Shown here piece after piece: positions 32,601-45,500 of a stretch of 64,000 nucleotides of DNA (position 1 is the stretch's first letter; every line of letters starts with the position of its first letter). The DNA lies in the NCBI RefSeq assembly GCF_905220565.1, contig NC_059422.1:6592272-6656271 (forward strand). Reading direction: 5' to 3'. The DNA comes from Melitaea cinxia (taxonomy: Eukaryota; Arthropoda; Insecta; Lepidoptera; Nymphalidae). The translations under genes were made by a program, and so were the position numbers. Below the pieces are notes generated by a model, which was given only the letters and a program-made list of their open reading frames with translations, ran no database searches and was not told the DNA's origin.

Positions 32601-35600
32601 CTTTCGTTTATAAGTAAATCCCCGCACACTTATATTATAGTAGATAGTTTATTGGCAAAACAACGTTTACCGGGTCAGCTAGTTAATAATATGAAATAGC
32701 AAAGTTCCAATACCACTGTGGAACTAGTGAAGCCGACCGATGGCGGTATAGCCATCCTACAGCTAGCTTTTTAAATACACAACCGAAGACGAGCAGCAGC
32801 GTCTTCGGTGCGACAAAGCTAGCCCTGCGGTCACTAACCCGCCTGCCCAGCGTAGTGACTATGGGCAAAAACCCTCATGAGTTCGCGGTAGAATTTTAGG
32901 CCCTCAGTTCTCGGTAGGCCCACTATTCCCGGCTACAGCAGCGGCCGCGGTAACGGTGGGGCGGAGGGTGCTGAGGATCACCGGGATACGGGAGGCTGCC
33001 ACTCAAAACTACAGGTACTACGTACCGGTTACGTATAATGGAGGCATGTTACGGCTGGACCACAACCTTACCGAACTGGAAGTAAAATCGAGTCTTAAAC
33101 TTAAACTTAAGTGAAGTATACTGGGGTTGTCTGAAGTTTGAAGAGAGGGCGAAGACACGATGATCCTGGACTCCGGGCACTTGTTCTGCTTCCGTGAAGG
33201 TGATGGGCTTTCCCAAGGTGGCGCGAATATTCTGGTCCACAAAACTCTCACTAACAACGTTGTGGAAGTCAGCAATGTACGACCCGGGTAGCGTACCTTG
33301 TACTTAAACTCACTGACAGGTACCCCCTAGAAGTGATACAGCTCTATGCGCCGACCTCAGCACAATCTGACAATGAAGTCGAAGCCTTGTATGACGATAT
33401 TACTAGGGCCATGCATGGGACTACTTCGGCCTTCTACAGCGTTGTTATGGGAGACTTCAACGCTAAAGTGGGAATACAAGACCGCGACGAATCGAGGATC
33501 GGACCACACGGGTAGGGGCACAGGAATCGCAGGAGGCAGACGCTCGTCAACTACTACGAGTCAGAGGGGCTCTTCTTGATAAATTCAATTTTTTGAGAAG
33601 AAGCCCCAAAGGCGGTGTACATGGCACAGCCCCAACACTATGATGAGGAATGAGATAGATTCATCATAGCGGATAAAAGGCATATATTCAGAGATGTCTC
33701 CTTGGTTAATTGGTTTAACACTGGCAGTAACCACCGGCTATTGCGGAGCACTTTAAATATATACCTCCGAAAAGAGCGGGCCCGCTTAGTGAAATCTACT
33801 CTCCGACGTACGCTGCCCCAATTACTATGTGGCTCCGAGCAGTTTCAATGGGAACTTCAAAACCGATTCGATTCGCTGGAAACTACTGGCAACGTGGAAG
33901 AGATGACCGACAACGTGGTGAAGACGGTGTGTACACTAGGTCGTAGGCACTTTCCGCCGACGAAGTCAACAAAGCAGTCCAACTCTCTTCCGAAGCCTTG
34001 GATCTAATGTGGCGGAGGCGCGAGTTGGTCACTGCTCAAGCAGCTTCGCCAGAACAGAAGGCACTTTCCAAGAAGATACGAAAACTTGTACGCCAAGACC
34101 TCCACTGCTCAAATACGAGAGAGATTGCTACTCTGATTGAGCAGAATAGGGATAACGTAGTTACGACTGAGCTACTTAAAACCACAGAGTGACCTGCCCT
34201 AAAAGTCTTGGCGAGACTCTTTCACGCCGTCACCCACCGAGGTACCACGCCGGAGGTGTGTTTGGTGCTGTTCTTTAAGAGAGGTGACAAGTCTCTGTCA
34301 AAGAATTACACATCGATCTCACTTCTCAGCCATATCTATAAGCTGTTTTCGAGTGTTGTTACGAATCGTCTCGCCAGAAGACTCGACGAATTCCAACTAC
34401 CGGAGCAGCGGGGTTTCGAAATGACTACAGCACTGTAGACCACATCCATACTGTTCGGTAGATTATACAAAAAACAGAAGAATATAATCAGCCGCTGTGT
34501 ATGGCATTTGTGGACTACGAAAAAGTCTTCGACTATTGCTTCTCAAAATGGAAAAACAAAAAATACTGTTTATCCAAATGTTTTGGATTAAGTTTTAAAA
34601 TAGCCTAGCAATTAATTTTTTTTTTTTTGTATTAATAAATGAATTTGATGTAATTTTTTTTATTATTTCACTTTATACGTAGCGAAGCACGTACCGGGCC
34701 GCTAGTATTTACTAATCGTTTTTATTATTTAAGTGTTGTTCAATTTTGCCGCCCCCTAAAAAGTGCCGCCCGGGGCGGGCCGCCCCCCCCGCCCCCACTA
34801 CGCTACGCCACTGGATCACTAGTATATAGGTATAAATTACGTGTCACATTGTTTGTTCACAATTGATTCCTAAACTACTTAACCGATTTTAATCAAACTC
34901 ACACACCGTGTTCTTGTTGATCCAACTTGAAAGATAGGCTATATTTTATTTTCGTATATGTAATTGTTATATTAAAGTAAAAAAAAAAATAAGGCGGTAC
35001 GAAGTTCGCCAGGTCAGCTAGTGTTTATACATGCTGTGCAGATACTTGTCGTGGGTTTTTATGAAGGCGACAAACAAGCGTACATCCGCCTGATGGTACT
35101 CGGATACTGTAGCTTAACGACGCTTGCAACACGCAGACGCAAAGCACAAACGTTGCCAATTTATTCTCGACCCTCCCCAGAAACTTTGACTTCTTTATTC
35201 ACCACAGCAACACACAACGCCACTTTAAGAGCGATATTATTTAGTTGCGATCTTCTATAAGGTCGAGGTTTCCCATCGAACTGCTCCAAGTTTTGATCAA
35301 GTTATTTTCTGCTGGGCACTATCTCAATCAAATGTAAATAGAATAAATAAATAATTTACCAACTTTGGACCAAACTCTTTTTTTTATTTCTTAAAAAAAT
35401 TGGACACCTCCATCGTTCTTAACTAAATCAACAACGTCTCTTTAAATATATTAGGACTAATTTATATACATTTCTAGCATCTTCAGAAGTTGGAGAACCC
35501 AAGATACTGTTGAATACCCCCAACATTATTTAAATTATATTCTGGGTACTGCATAAAAAACAAACTTCTTTCAGTTTCGACCAAACTCTTTTACATTTTT

Positions 35601-38600
35601 CGAACCCGCCATAGAGTTCGTTTAACGTTCTATGTTTTAAACAATAAACGCTTAACACTCAACGGCCCCCAGTAGGATTTTTTCATGTATCGGGAGTCCG
35701 GAAACACACACAATATACAAGCAACAACGCCCAGACCACGACAAACAGCTATGGCCAATACAAATGTCTGTCGTTTCAGGTGATCGGCTACGGACACACA
35801 CACCAAGTTAGTCACAAAACGATTTAGCGTGAATTGGTGCGTTTTGTTATTGTAAGTCAAACTGTAATGATCATTTGTTATACTTTTGTGTATTATACTC
35901 ACTTTGGTCACAATAAATACTTTATCCCTTGGAATACCGGAGTTGCGTACAGCCAGACCGATTTGATCTTCATTTCTATATATTGGTGCTGTGTCGAATA
36001 ACCTTATAAAAAGATAAAAATATTTGCTGTAAAAAAAACATCTGCCAGACATATTCCAGTAAAACCGGTTTCTACAGGATAAAACTAGGTTATAATTCAA
36101 AGACACCTTTGGTAAATATAATTATGTAACTAGATATTTTCTATGACGTAGATGTAATGATGAGGCCTAGGTTTCATTGTCCATATAGGAGGTGTTTGAA
36201 ATGTTCGACCAATTATGAAATTCCTGGCTACGTTAAAGGTTTCAATTACTTCGCCATCTATTTATTTATTTAACACTTTATTGTACATATGAAATTATAT
36301 TGGGAAAACAATATTATAACTTTAAATTGTATATATTGGTAATACAAAAAAAAAAAAATTCAAGGAAAAAATATGTCAGAACGAAATCCGGCGAATCAGC
36401 TATAGCTATATCATCTATTATATCCATAGTAAACAAACAACGAGACAAAATCTTTATATATATATATATATACATTCAAACAAAAATTGATTAACCAAGT
36501 AATTAAAACTAGCAGTTGATCATGATTGCGTAACTTTATTACATTTTTATAATGTTTTATCAAGATATAAGCAAAAAACAATTAACGTAGGTATGTATGA
36601 TAAAGGCAATTTTTATGATTGAATTATCAATTTAATTAAGCGCTTAACAGCGGAAGCTTTATTTCAAAACGTGTTTGCTTATATTTGCTTATCATATATA
36701 TAAAAGATACGCGTTAATAATTACTACACTTTAATGTACCACCACGAACGAGTTAATACATAGTAAAGGAAGAAAGATTTTAACAAATATATCATTAGGT
36801 ACACAGGATGGCCTTATCGCTATAAAGCGATCTCTTCCAGGCAACTTAGGGCAAAGGAAATGGTCTAGCGTCAGATAGGTGTACAAGTTACAACATCATC
36901 ATCATCATTACAGCCTATACAGTCCACTGCTGGACATAGGCCTCCACAAATTTACGCCAAAAATAACGTGAACTCATGTGTTTTGCCCATAGTCACCACG
37001 CTGGGCAGGCGGGTTGGTGACCGCAGTCCTGGCTTTGTCGCACCAAAGACGCTGCTGCCCGTCTTCGGCCAGTGTATTTCAAAGCCAGCACTTGGATGGT
37101 TATCCCGCCATCGGTCGGCTTCTTAAGTTCCAAGGTGGTTGTGGAACCTTGTTATCCCTTAGTCGCCTCTTACGACACCCACGGGAAGAGAGGGGGTGGC
37201 TAAATTCTTTAGTGCCGTAGCCACAGTTATAAGTTACAACAAATCCCTACTAATATTATAAATGTAAATGTAAGTTTGTTTTTTACGCTTTCACTCAAAA
37301 ACTACTTATCCGATCATCATGAAACTTTGTACACATGTTTTTCGAAGTATTAGAAGTAACATAGGATACTTTTTACAAAAAAAATCCATGCGAGCGAGGC
37401 CGCGGGTAAGAGCTAGTTTATAATAAATAATCAAATACTTAAACATATATATACATACGTATTACTGTTTTGGTGTATGACATGCATGTCACATATTTTA
37501 ATTTGTAATGTATATCAAAACTGTATATATAATCTGTATACTATAATCTATAATATATATAAAAGCGAAAGGTCACTCTTCACGAAATCTCCGAAACTAT
37601 AAAACCTACAAACTTGAAATTTGGTAGGTAGGCTCCTTATAGGACATAGACATCCGCTAAGAACGGATTTTACGAAACTCGACCTCTAAGGGAGTAAAAT
37701 GGGAGTTGGAAGTTTGTATGAAAGTCCTATGTTTTTGAAGTAAAAGACTTAAAATTTAAAATGTACGCTCTATAGATAATGAGAAGGTGTTCGAATAATG
37801 TCTTTAGAAATTAACTCTCTTTTGGGGTTAAAACGGGGGATGGTAGGTTGACTCACTTATCACGAAATCTCCGAAACTATAACGGCTATAAACTTAAAAT
37901 TTGGCAGGTAGGTTCCAAATAGGGTGTAAACACCCGCTAAGAAAGGATTTTACGAAACTCGACCCCTAAGGGAGTAAAACGGGGGTTGGAAGTTTGTATG
38001 AAAGTCTTATGTTTTTGAAGTAACATACTTGAAATTTAAAATGTATGGTCTATAGATGGTGAGAAGATGTCCAAATAATGTATCTTTAGAAACCAACTCC
38101 CTTTTGGGGTTAAAACGGGGGATGGTAGGTTGACTCACTCATCACGAAATCTCCGAAACTATGACACCTACATACTTGAAATTTGGCAAGTAGGTTTTGT
38201 ATAGGACGTAAACAACTAAGAACAAAACTAAGAACGAATTTTACGAAACTCGACACCTAAGAGGATAAAACGGGGGTCGGAAGTTTGTATGAAAGGCCTA
38301 TGTTTTTAAAGTAAGAGACGAAATTTAAAATGTATGCTCTATAGATGGTGAAAAGGAGTCCAAATAATGCATCGTAATCTATATATATAAAAGAGAAAGG
38401 TCACTGACTCACTCATCACGAGAACTCAAAAACCGCTGGATGGTCCATCCATCCAGGATGGACAAAGGTGAAATTTAGCAGGGAGGTAGATTATAGTTAG
38501 TAAACGTCCGCTGAGAATGGATTTTTTAATATTCCACTGCTAAGGGCATTTGATTGGGGTTGATTGTTTGTATGAAACATATACAGCAGCTATAAGTTCG

Positions 38601-41600
38601 CCTGCTAGGTTATTTATACTGCAGCCTGAAAATAAAACTAAAAATGTGGTGTATAGAGAGGTTTTATAAAAATAACTGATAAATTATACTAAATTGTGCC
38701 TTTTAAAAAATTACTCAGCGTGATAAGCATTTCAAGTGACTGAAATAAAAAAATAATTTGCTTAAACATCTTGATAGTAATGCATATCTTTATAACCACG
38801 CGAACGTAGTCGCGGGCAACAGTTAGTGTCGAAATCGGAAACATCGACATTTTTTTATTGTCATTTTCAACACGACAATACGTCAATGCGCCAATGCGCC
38901 AACACGCCAACGCGTCAATGTGCCAACACGCCAACATGTCAACACGCCAATACGCCAACACGTCAATACGCCAACACGTCAACACTCCAACAGTCCAACA
39001 CGCCAACACGCCAATATACCAACACGCCAACACGCCAATACGCCAACACGCCAACACGCCAATACGCCAACACGCCAACACGCCAACACGCCAATACGCC
39101 AATACGCCAGCACGCCAATACGCCAACACGCCAACACACCAACACGCCAATGTGCCAATACGCCAACACGCCAATGTGCCAATACGCCAACACGCCAATG
39201 TGCCAATACGCCAACACGCTAATACGCCAACATGCCAATACGCTAACACGCTAACACACCAACACGCCAATGCGCCAACACGCCAACAGTCCAACATGCC
39301 AACATACCAACACGCCAATACGCCAACACGCCAACACACCAACACGCCAATGTGCCAATACGCCAACACGCCAATGTGCCAATACGCCAACACGCCAATA
39401 CGCCAATGTGCCAATACACCAACACGCCAATACGCCAATACGCCAACACGCCAACACACCAACACGCGAATGTGCCAATACGCCAACACGCCAATACGCC
39501 AATACGCCAACACGCCAATGTGCCAATACGCCAACACGCCAACAGCCCAACACGCCAACATGCCAACACGCCAATACGCCAATACGCCAATACGCCAACA
39601 CGCCAACACGCCAAAACACCAACACACCAACATGCCAATGTGCCAATACGCCAACACGCCAACACACCAACACGCCAACACGCTAACAGTCCAACACGCC
39701 AACATGCCAACACGCCAACACGCCAACAGTCCAACACGCCAATACGCCAACACGCCAATACGCCAACACGCCAACACGCCAACACGCCAACACGCCAACA
39801 CGCCAACACGCCAATACGCAAATACGCCAACACGCCAATACGCCAACACGCCAACACGCCAACACGCCACACGCAAATACGCCAACACGCCAATACGCCA
39901 ACACGCCAACACGCCAACACGCCAACACGCCAACACGCCAACACGCCAACACGCCAACACGCCAACACGCCAACGTGCCAACGCGCTAATGCGCCAACAC
40001 GACAGGACGCCAACAAAAATAACAAACCTGTTTAATAACGAACCGTTAAGAAGCCACTTCGCCATCTAAGGACATCGTGGCAGAATAGGAAATTGACTTA
40101 CCCTTTTTGCGCTTGATAAAGCTCCAAAAAAGTTTAGGGTTTGAAGACAAAGTTGTTTCCAGGCAAAGGTGTATAAATACAATTTATAGTTTAGATTATG
40201 AAGCTTCGCGCAACGCTCCCTGAGCAACTTAAAAGTAATTAAATCACGAGGGTTGCCATTTTTACGATATTTAAATTTTTTATCAGTGCTGCAGAAAACC
40301 ATAGCGGATATTTACTAGACCGTGTTTTGGATTTGGGGACATGTTTAGCAATGATAATTCTCAGAACAGCAATCATAACTCGACAATTTCTTCTCCCAAG
40401 AATATTATTCAGGACACTTGTAATTTTGTCATAGTCAGCTTTGTAGAAGCGGAACCTAGCCCCAATACAAGATTCGAGCTTTTCCTGAAAGCTAATTTTA
40501 ACGGAAAACTCAATAGGAGGGTGTAATGGTTCTATTCCGGAAAGAGGGTCCTTGCTTTCGCTCAATTGGGAGATAACCAGAGAGCTAATTACTAGGTCTA
40601 AAACGCGATTTTTATTATTTTTACAACAATTATACTGTGTAAGAGCATTTAATGACATTAAATCAGTAATCATGTTATTCAACAAATTATTCGTTGTTAT
40701 CGGAGTCAGTGCAGGGCCAGTCGTCTAGTTCCAACACAGGCCACCCAAGCTAAAATCCCCAAGAACGATTATGTTAAAGGAGCTAAGTTTATCAATTATA
40801 TGATTTGTATTTCAAATGAAGTGTTCCAAGATATGTTTCTGTACCGGTGGGGGAATATAAACGGTACAAATGTACAAATAATCAGTTTGACCATTGGTAT
40901 TTAGCAGTTCAAGTTTAACCCATAAATCCTCACAGTGCGATATAATTTATTTGGAGTAATTGTGAGATTTTTCCCAAATAGGAAGGCAAACATCTTAACC
41001 TAAGTGTATTAATATAATATATGATATGATATTTGAGAGCCAATTCATTGACGAAAGCAATCTATAAAATATTACGCTACAACGATTAATAAAAAGTCAT
41101 CAGTTTTTGCAAATTAGTTTTGGTATATTGTATAAAGCTTGAAAGTAGAATTAAAATAAGTGAAAGAAGAAGAAAAGAAAAAGATCTCTCATAAGTGAAT
41201 CTTAGCATAAAATAGACCAAATATGGATTTAAGACCCAAAGCGAGTAAGACTGAATAAAAACTATGTTAATTGAAATTTTATTTGAATTATTTAAGATTT
41301 AAATAAAGCTTGAAAGTAGATTTTAAAATTAGGTATATGAACTGTAAATTAGTCTTGCACCTAGTATCAAAATTTCAAGGATTATTACCGGTAAGATCTA
41401 TAAAAATAAACAAATTATAGTAATATGTAAAAATATATATAAACATATAAAAAATTGTTAAATAGATTAATATAAATTTAAGTCCCTTAGTGTGTAAGAT
41501 AGAATAAAACTGTATTAATAAAAACGTAGTAAAATTTAAAAAAGTTGGTAGTGGAGATGATGAACATCACCAAGACCAAATTCATATTGTACTAAAACAA

Positions 41601-42546
41601 AAAGCAAAAATTAACAGCCCTGCAAAACTAAAATCATTTAAAAACTAAACTGTGTATAGTTATTTACCCGAGTTTAATGAAATAAAATAGTAAGTAGCCA
41701 AGCAAAAGTAGGCCAAACAGTAGTGGGGAAAGAGATGAATGAAAGAAAGAACAAGTATGCGGCATGAAAGTATGAGAGGCATGAAAGCGAGAACTGGAAT
41801 GAAAGAGTAAATAGCAGAAAACGCGCTCCGACCACTATATCGGAGGACTAGAAAAAAAAAACGATTAATAAAATAAAAATATTCCAAAATCGAAAAAATA
41901 TATCTCCCTTCGTAGCATAACAGATGAGATAATATAAAAAAAAATTATCCCAACTGTTATGATAAAAATAAGACATGATAAATATTTATAATATTTTTTA
42001 TACAACTAGGTCGCCAAACAAGAGTACGGCTCACCTGATGGTAAGCGATTACCAGAAGCATTGCAAGTGTGTTGCCGACTTTAGCCCGAATCTCCCCCAG
42101 GCTCCCCCGTCACCTTACTCACCACAGAAACACAACAATCATTTATTTATACTAACCTATATAAGCATTTATCCATTCCGTACTCTCAGTTATTTTATAA
42201 TATTGAAAAATTAAAACGAAAAAGGTCCAATGAAAATAAAAAAATTACATTAAGTTGTTATATAGCGAGCAATGAACACTTTGTGAGTGTCACAAACAAA
42301 AAAAAACCTGTATAATTATTATTTTATTTATTTATTGACAATTGACTTATTTAAAAAATTCTCGTGTCGCGGTGTTTGTAGTTAAACTCCTCCGAAACGG
42401 CTTGACCAATTCTCATGAAATTTTGTGTGCATATTGGGTAGGTCTGAGAATCGAACATCTATTTTTCATACCACTAAGTTAAAAGGGGGGGCGATTAAGG
42501 GGGTTAATAAAATATATGGCAAAACAACGTTTGCGGGGTCAGCTAG

Positions 42547-42584
<38 letters not shown>

Positions 42585-45500
42585 TATCTTAATAAACATA
42601 AATATCTAAGTAAGGTATACAGCGTGTTGTTTAATATATACTTTGCACACAAACAATATAAATAATTATCAAACAATCCTTAGCACACCACAAGATGTAG
42701 GTAGGTAGGTAGGCATTTATTTCTAAACAGCCTATGTTTTTATTAATATAAGCTATTTAGAATATAGCTGTACAATTAGTTTTTGAACAACTTAAATTTT
42801 TAGGTGTATAAGCTTACCTATAACCGGAATTAAGGGCCCATGTAGCCGGAAGCTCTGATTCACGTTCCCCAACCTTTTTCACGCCATGCTGAAAAATATG
42901 TACCAGTCTTAATTGTGTTGATTTTAATTAAACTTGAGTCGAAATTCGTCTCAAATATCCTTTTTAATATGTCTAACTGGACACGCGGACGTCTATTTTG
43001 AATACGCAATAAATATAACTCAAAATCTATCCTTCATATCTCATTTAAATTTGACAATATTTAAATGGGACCATACGATGAGCCAATTTTGATGATTTTT
43101 AATTTAATCAAAAGTTGATGTTTATCGTGTGGTCAAATTTAAATTTTATCGAGATCTGATTAACAACTTTTTGAGTAATCTTTGATAACGCGTATTTACT
43201 TGACTATTTTTTCGTCTACCTACGTTGTATTGTCAATGTAATTGAAGTCGGTTTTTTTTCGTTTTAAGAGCAAATACAATTATCGATGTAAAAAGAATCA
43301 TTAAAATTGTTATAGGTATGTACTTAGTGAAAAGTTATGACGTATAATATTGCGTAGGTCAACGATAATATGGTCAAGTAAGAACACATTTTATTAGATA
43401 TAACTAAAAAAGTACTAGTAAATCTCGATTAAATTAAAATGGGACCACATGATAAGCACCACCTTATTAAAAGAATAATCATCGAAATCGACCCACACAG
43501 TAAAAGTTAGGAGGTAATGCATGAAAAATACAGTCGAATTGAGCACCTCCTCCTTTTTGAAGACGGTTAAAATAGCGTTCTCGTTGCTTTCGAACAGTTC
43601 GTAAAAAATACTATGAATAAAATAAAAATAAAAATCTGACATTAAAGTTATTTAATATGGCAATTAAAATTCAAAATGGAAATAGCAAAAAGGTTATGCG
43701 ACGTCACAGGAGACCGAAGAGCTGGCAGCTATCCTCGGACAAAGAATTACTCTAGCTATACAAAGGGGGAACGCTGTCAGAGTCTTTGGAACCTTGCCTA
43801 AAGGGGCTCCTTATATTATATATATTGTAGTTATTATATTATTATTTTTAAGGTTATTAAAATACATTAAATGAGTATTTAAGTTAGTTTGGAATTTGTT
43901 ATCTTTTGCTAAATTTATGTTTTAATATATAAGTGGAAGCTTCGTTGAATTGTGTAGTAGTAAATTAAATAATACTGCTTTCAAGCAGCGCCGTGTTCCT
44001 GTGGTGAGTAAGGTGACCTGAGCTCCTAGGGGGAATTCGGAAGAGGGTCGGCAACGTCCTTGTGATACTTGTAGTATTGCAGGTGTCTATAGACTACGGA
44101 CTACGCTTACCATCACGTGAGCCGTACGCTAGTTTAGCGACCTAGTTGTATAAAAAAAATATTGTTTTGTAAAATAATTATATCACTATGCGCTGTTTCT
44201 TTCCCTATAAATAGCAAATAAAAAAAAAAAAAAAAACAATTTAAAAAGAAACACGACATCCTCGAAATTGGATTTTTAATATTGGAACAGGTTTTAATGA
44301 AAAGAGATAGATTACACTTTTACATTTGTCTCTCTCTAATTAAATATATAGTTGTTTGTCAACCAAATAGAAAAAAAAACATCCTTACCGTAGTTATTTT
44401 AAATCATAACTTGAATAACCTGTTAACCTGCTGCCAGGGTTAAACCGGTTCTCTTTTTATGGACAGGTTAAAAAAAGTGACATATGTCTAACTAGCTGTA
44501 CCCGCGACTTCGTTTGCGTGGAAGATTCTATCTGGATACTCATCAGGCGTACACTCAGGGCGTGATTCTGATCCCGTGTGAATTATAGGATAAAAAGTAT
44601 ATGTTGATATGTGACCTCTTTTATCTTAATTTAGCCGTTCCAGAGACAGATGCACAGACATATAAAAAGAATAAACTTCAAACTTCTTCAAAAAGGTTAT
44701 TAATATATCATGTAAATCTATATAAATAAAAATGAAATTTGCTACGCGCATAACTCGAGAATAGCTGAACAAATTCGGCTATTTTTTGTATTAAGGCTCA
44801 CGGAAGGTTTTAAGTCTTAAAAAAATTAAAAAAAAAATTATACAAATAAAAAACTTTTTGACAGAACGCAGTCTTTCCGGGTAGCTAGTAAAAAAATGAA
44901 TAAATGTAAAGACTTAACAAAACACTAAAATAAATAAATTGGTTAATTAGCCCGAAGTTCGACTGTTGTAATTCAAAACCTGTTACAATTTTAAATATAT
45001 ACCTATTTAGTAATTTGTTTTTGTTGGTATAAAGTATAAATAAATAAAAAATGTATGTGTCCAATTCACACACGGCAGAAGTGAAACTTTTGAAAACTCG
45101 TAGGAAGGTAGGCTGTTAGGATTAGTTCTATAGATGATGATCACGATCTCGTGAAAAAGATCGTAAACGCCATGCAAAACGCGTCGCCTATTTACATTTT
45201 GGGCCCTAATGTATTCCATCTTATTCTCTCCTATAGATTTATGTTTTCTTTTTTTTATCGTGACCATTTACGTTTCATCGAGTTTTAAGTCAATGATTCT
45301 AAAGAAGTTTCATTTTAATAAGGCTAATATAGGTGTTACATTAATTCAAATTTTGTACTTACTTCATCAAATCCAAGAAAGGTACCGAGTCCCATCGCCG
45401 GTATTTTGTTGCCATCGTTTAATACTATCCTCGGAGCCTTACCGCCGTCGAATTCATCACACAACTAGAAAGAATAATTAAAATTATTTCATGACACAAT

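Larger units (their letters stand above)
31480..34813. mobile_element. hAT-type non-autonomous composite element
   Basis: Terminal inverted repeats start CAGTGGCGTAGCG at the left and end CGCTACGCCACTG at the right, with subterminal CCGCCCGGGGCGG on both sides. Perfect 8-bp target duplications GATCACTA lie at 31472-31479 and 34814-34821. No transposase frame is seen. It carries an RTE LINE fragment, an RTE-tail repeat and a Helitron. Confidence 0.85.
31313..35021 (+). mobile_element. Helitron split by a hAT-type element
   Basis: The left end is TCTATATATTAATACGTGAA after A. The right end is GCCAGGTCAGCTAG before T. The two arms are 31313-31479 and 34814-35021. The left arm matches 21642-21876. 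The insertion between the arms has an 8-bp duplication of GATCACTA, so the arms were one element before. Confidence 0.7.

Noticed and set aside
33333..34438. Several short frames as independent genes
   Set aside because: They are consecutive broken pieces of one RTE LINE, judged by endonuclease and RT motifs in order.
38689..40065. Long open frames (up to 458 codons) with VGVLACWR or QHANTPTR repeats
   Set aside because: They come from an 8-base tandem repeat that lacks stops in every frame on both strands. No start context, splice signals or family motif support a protein.
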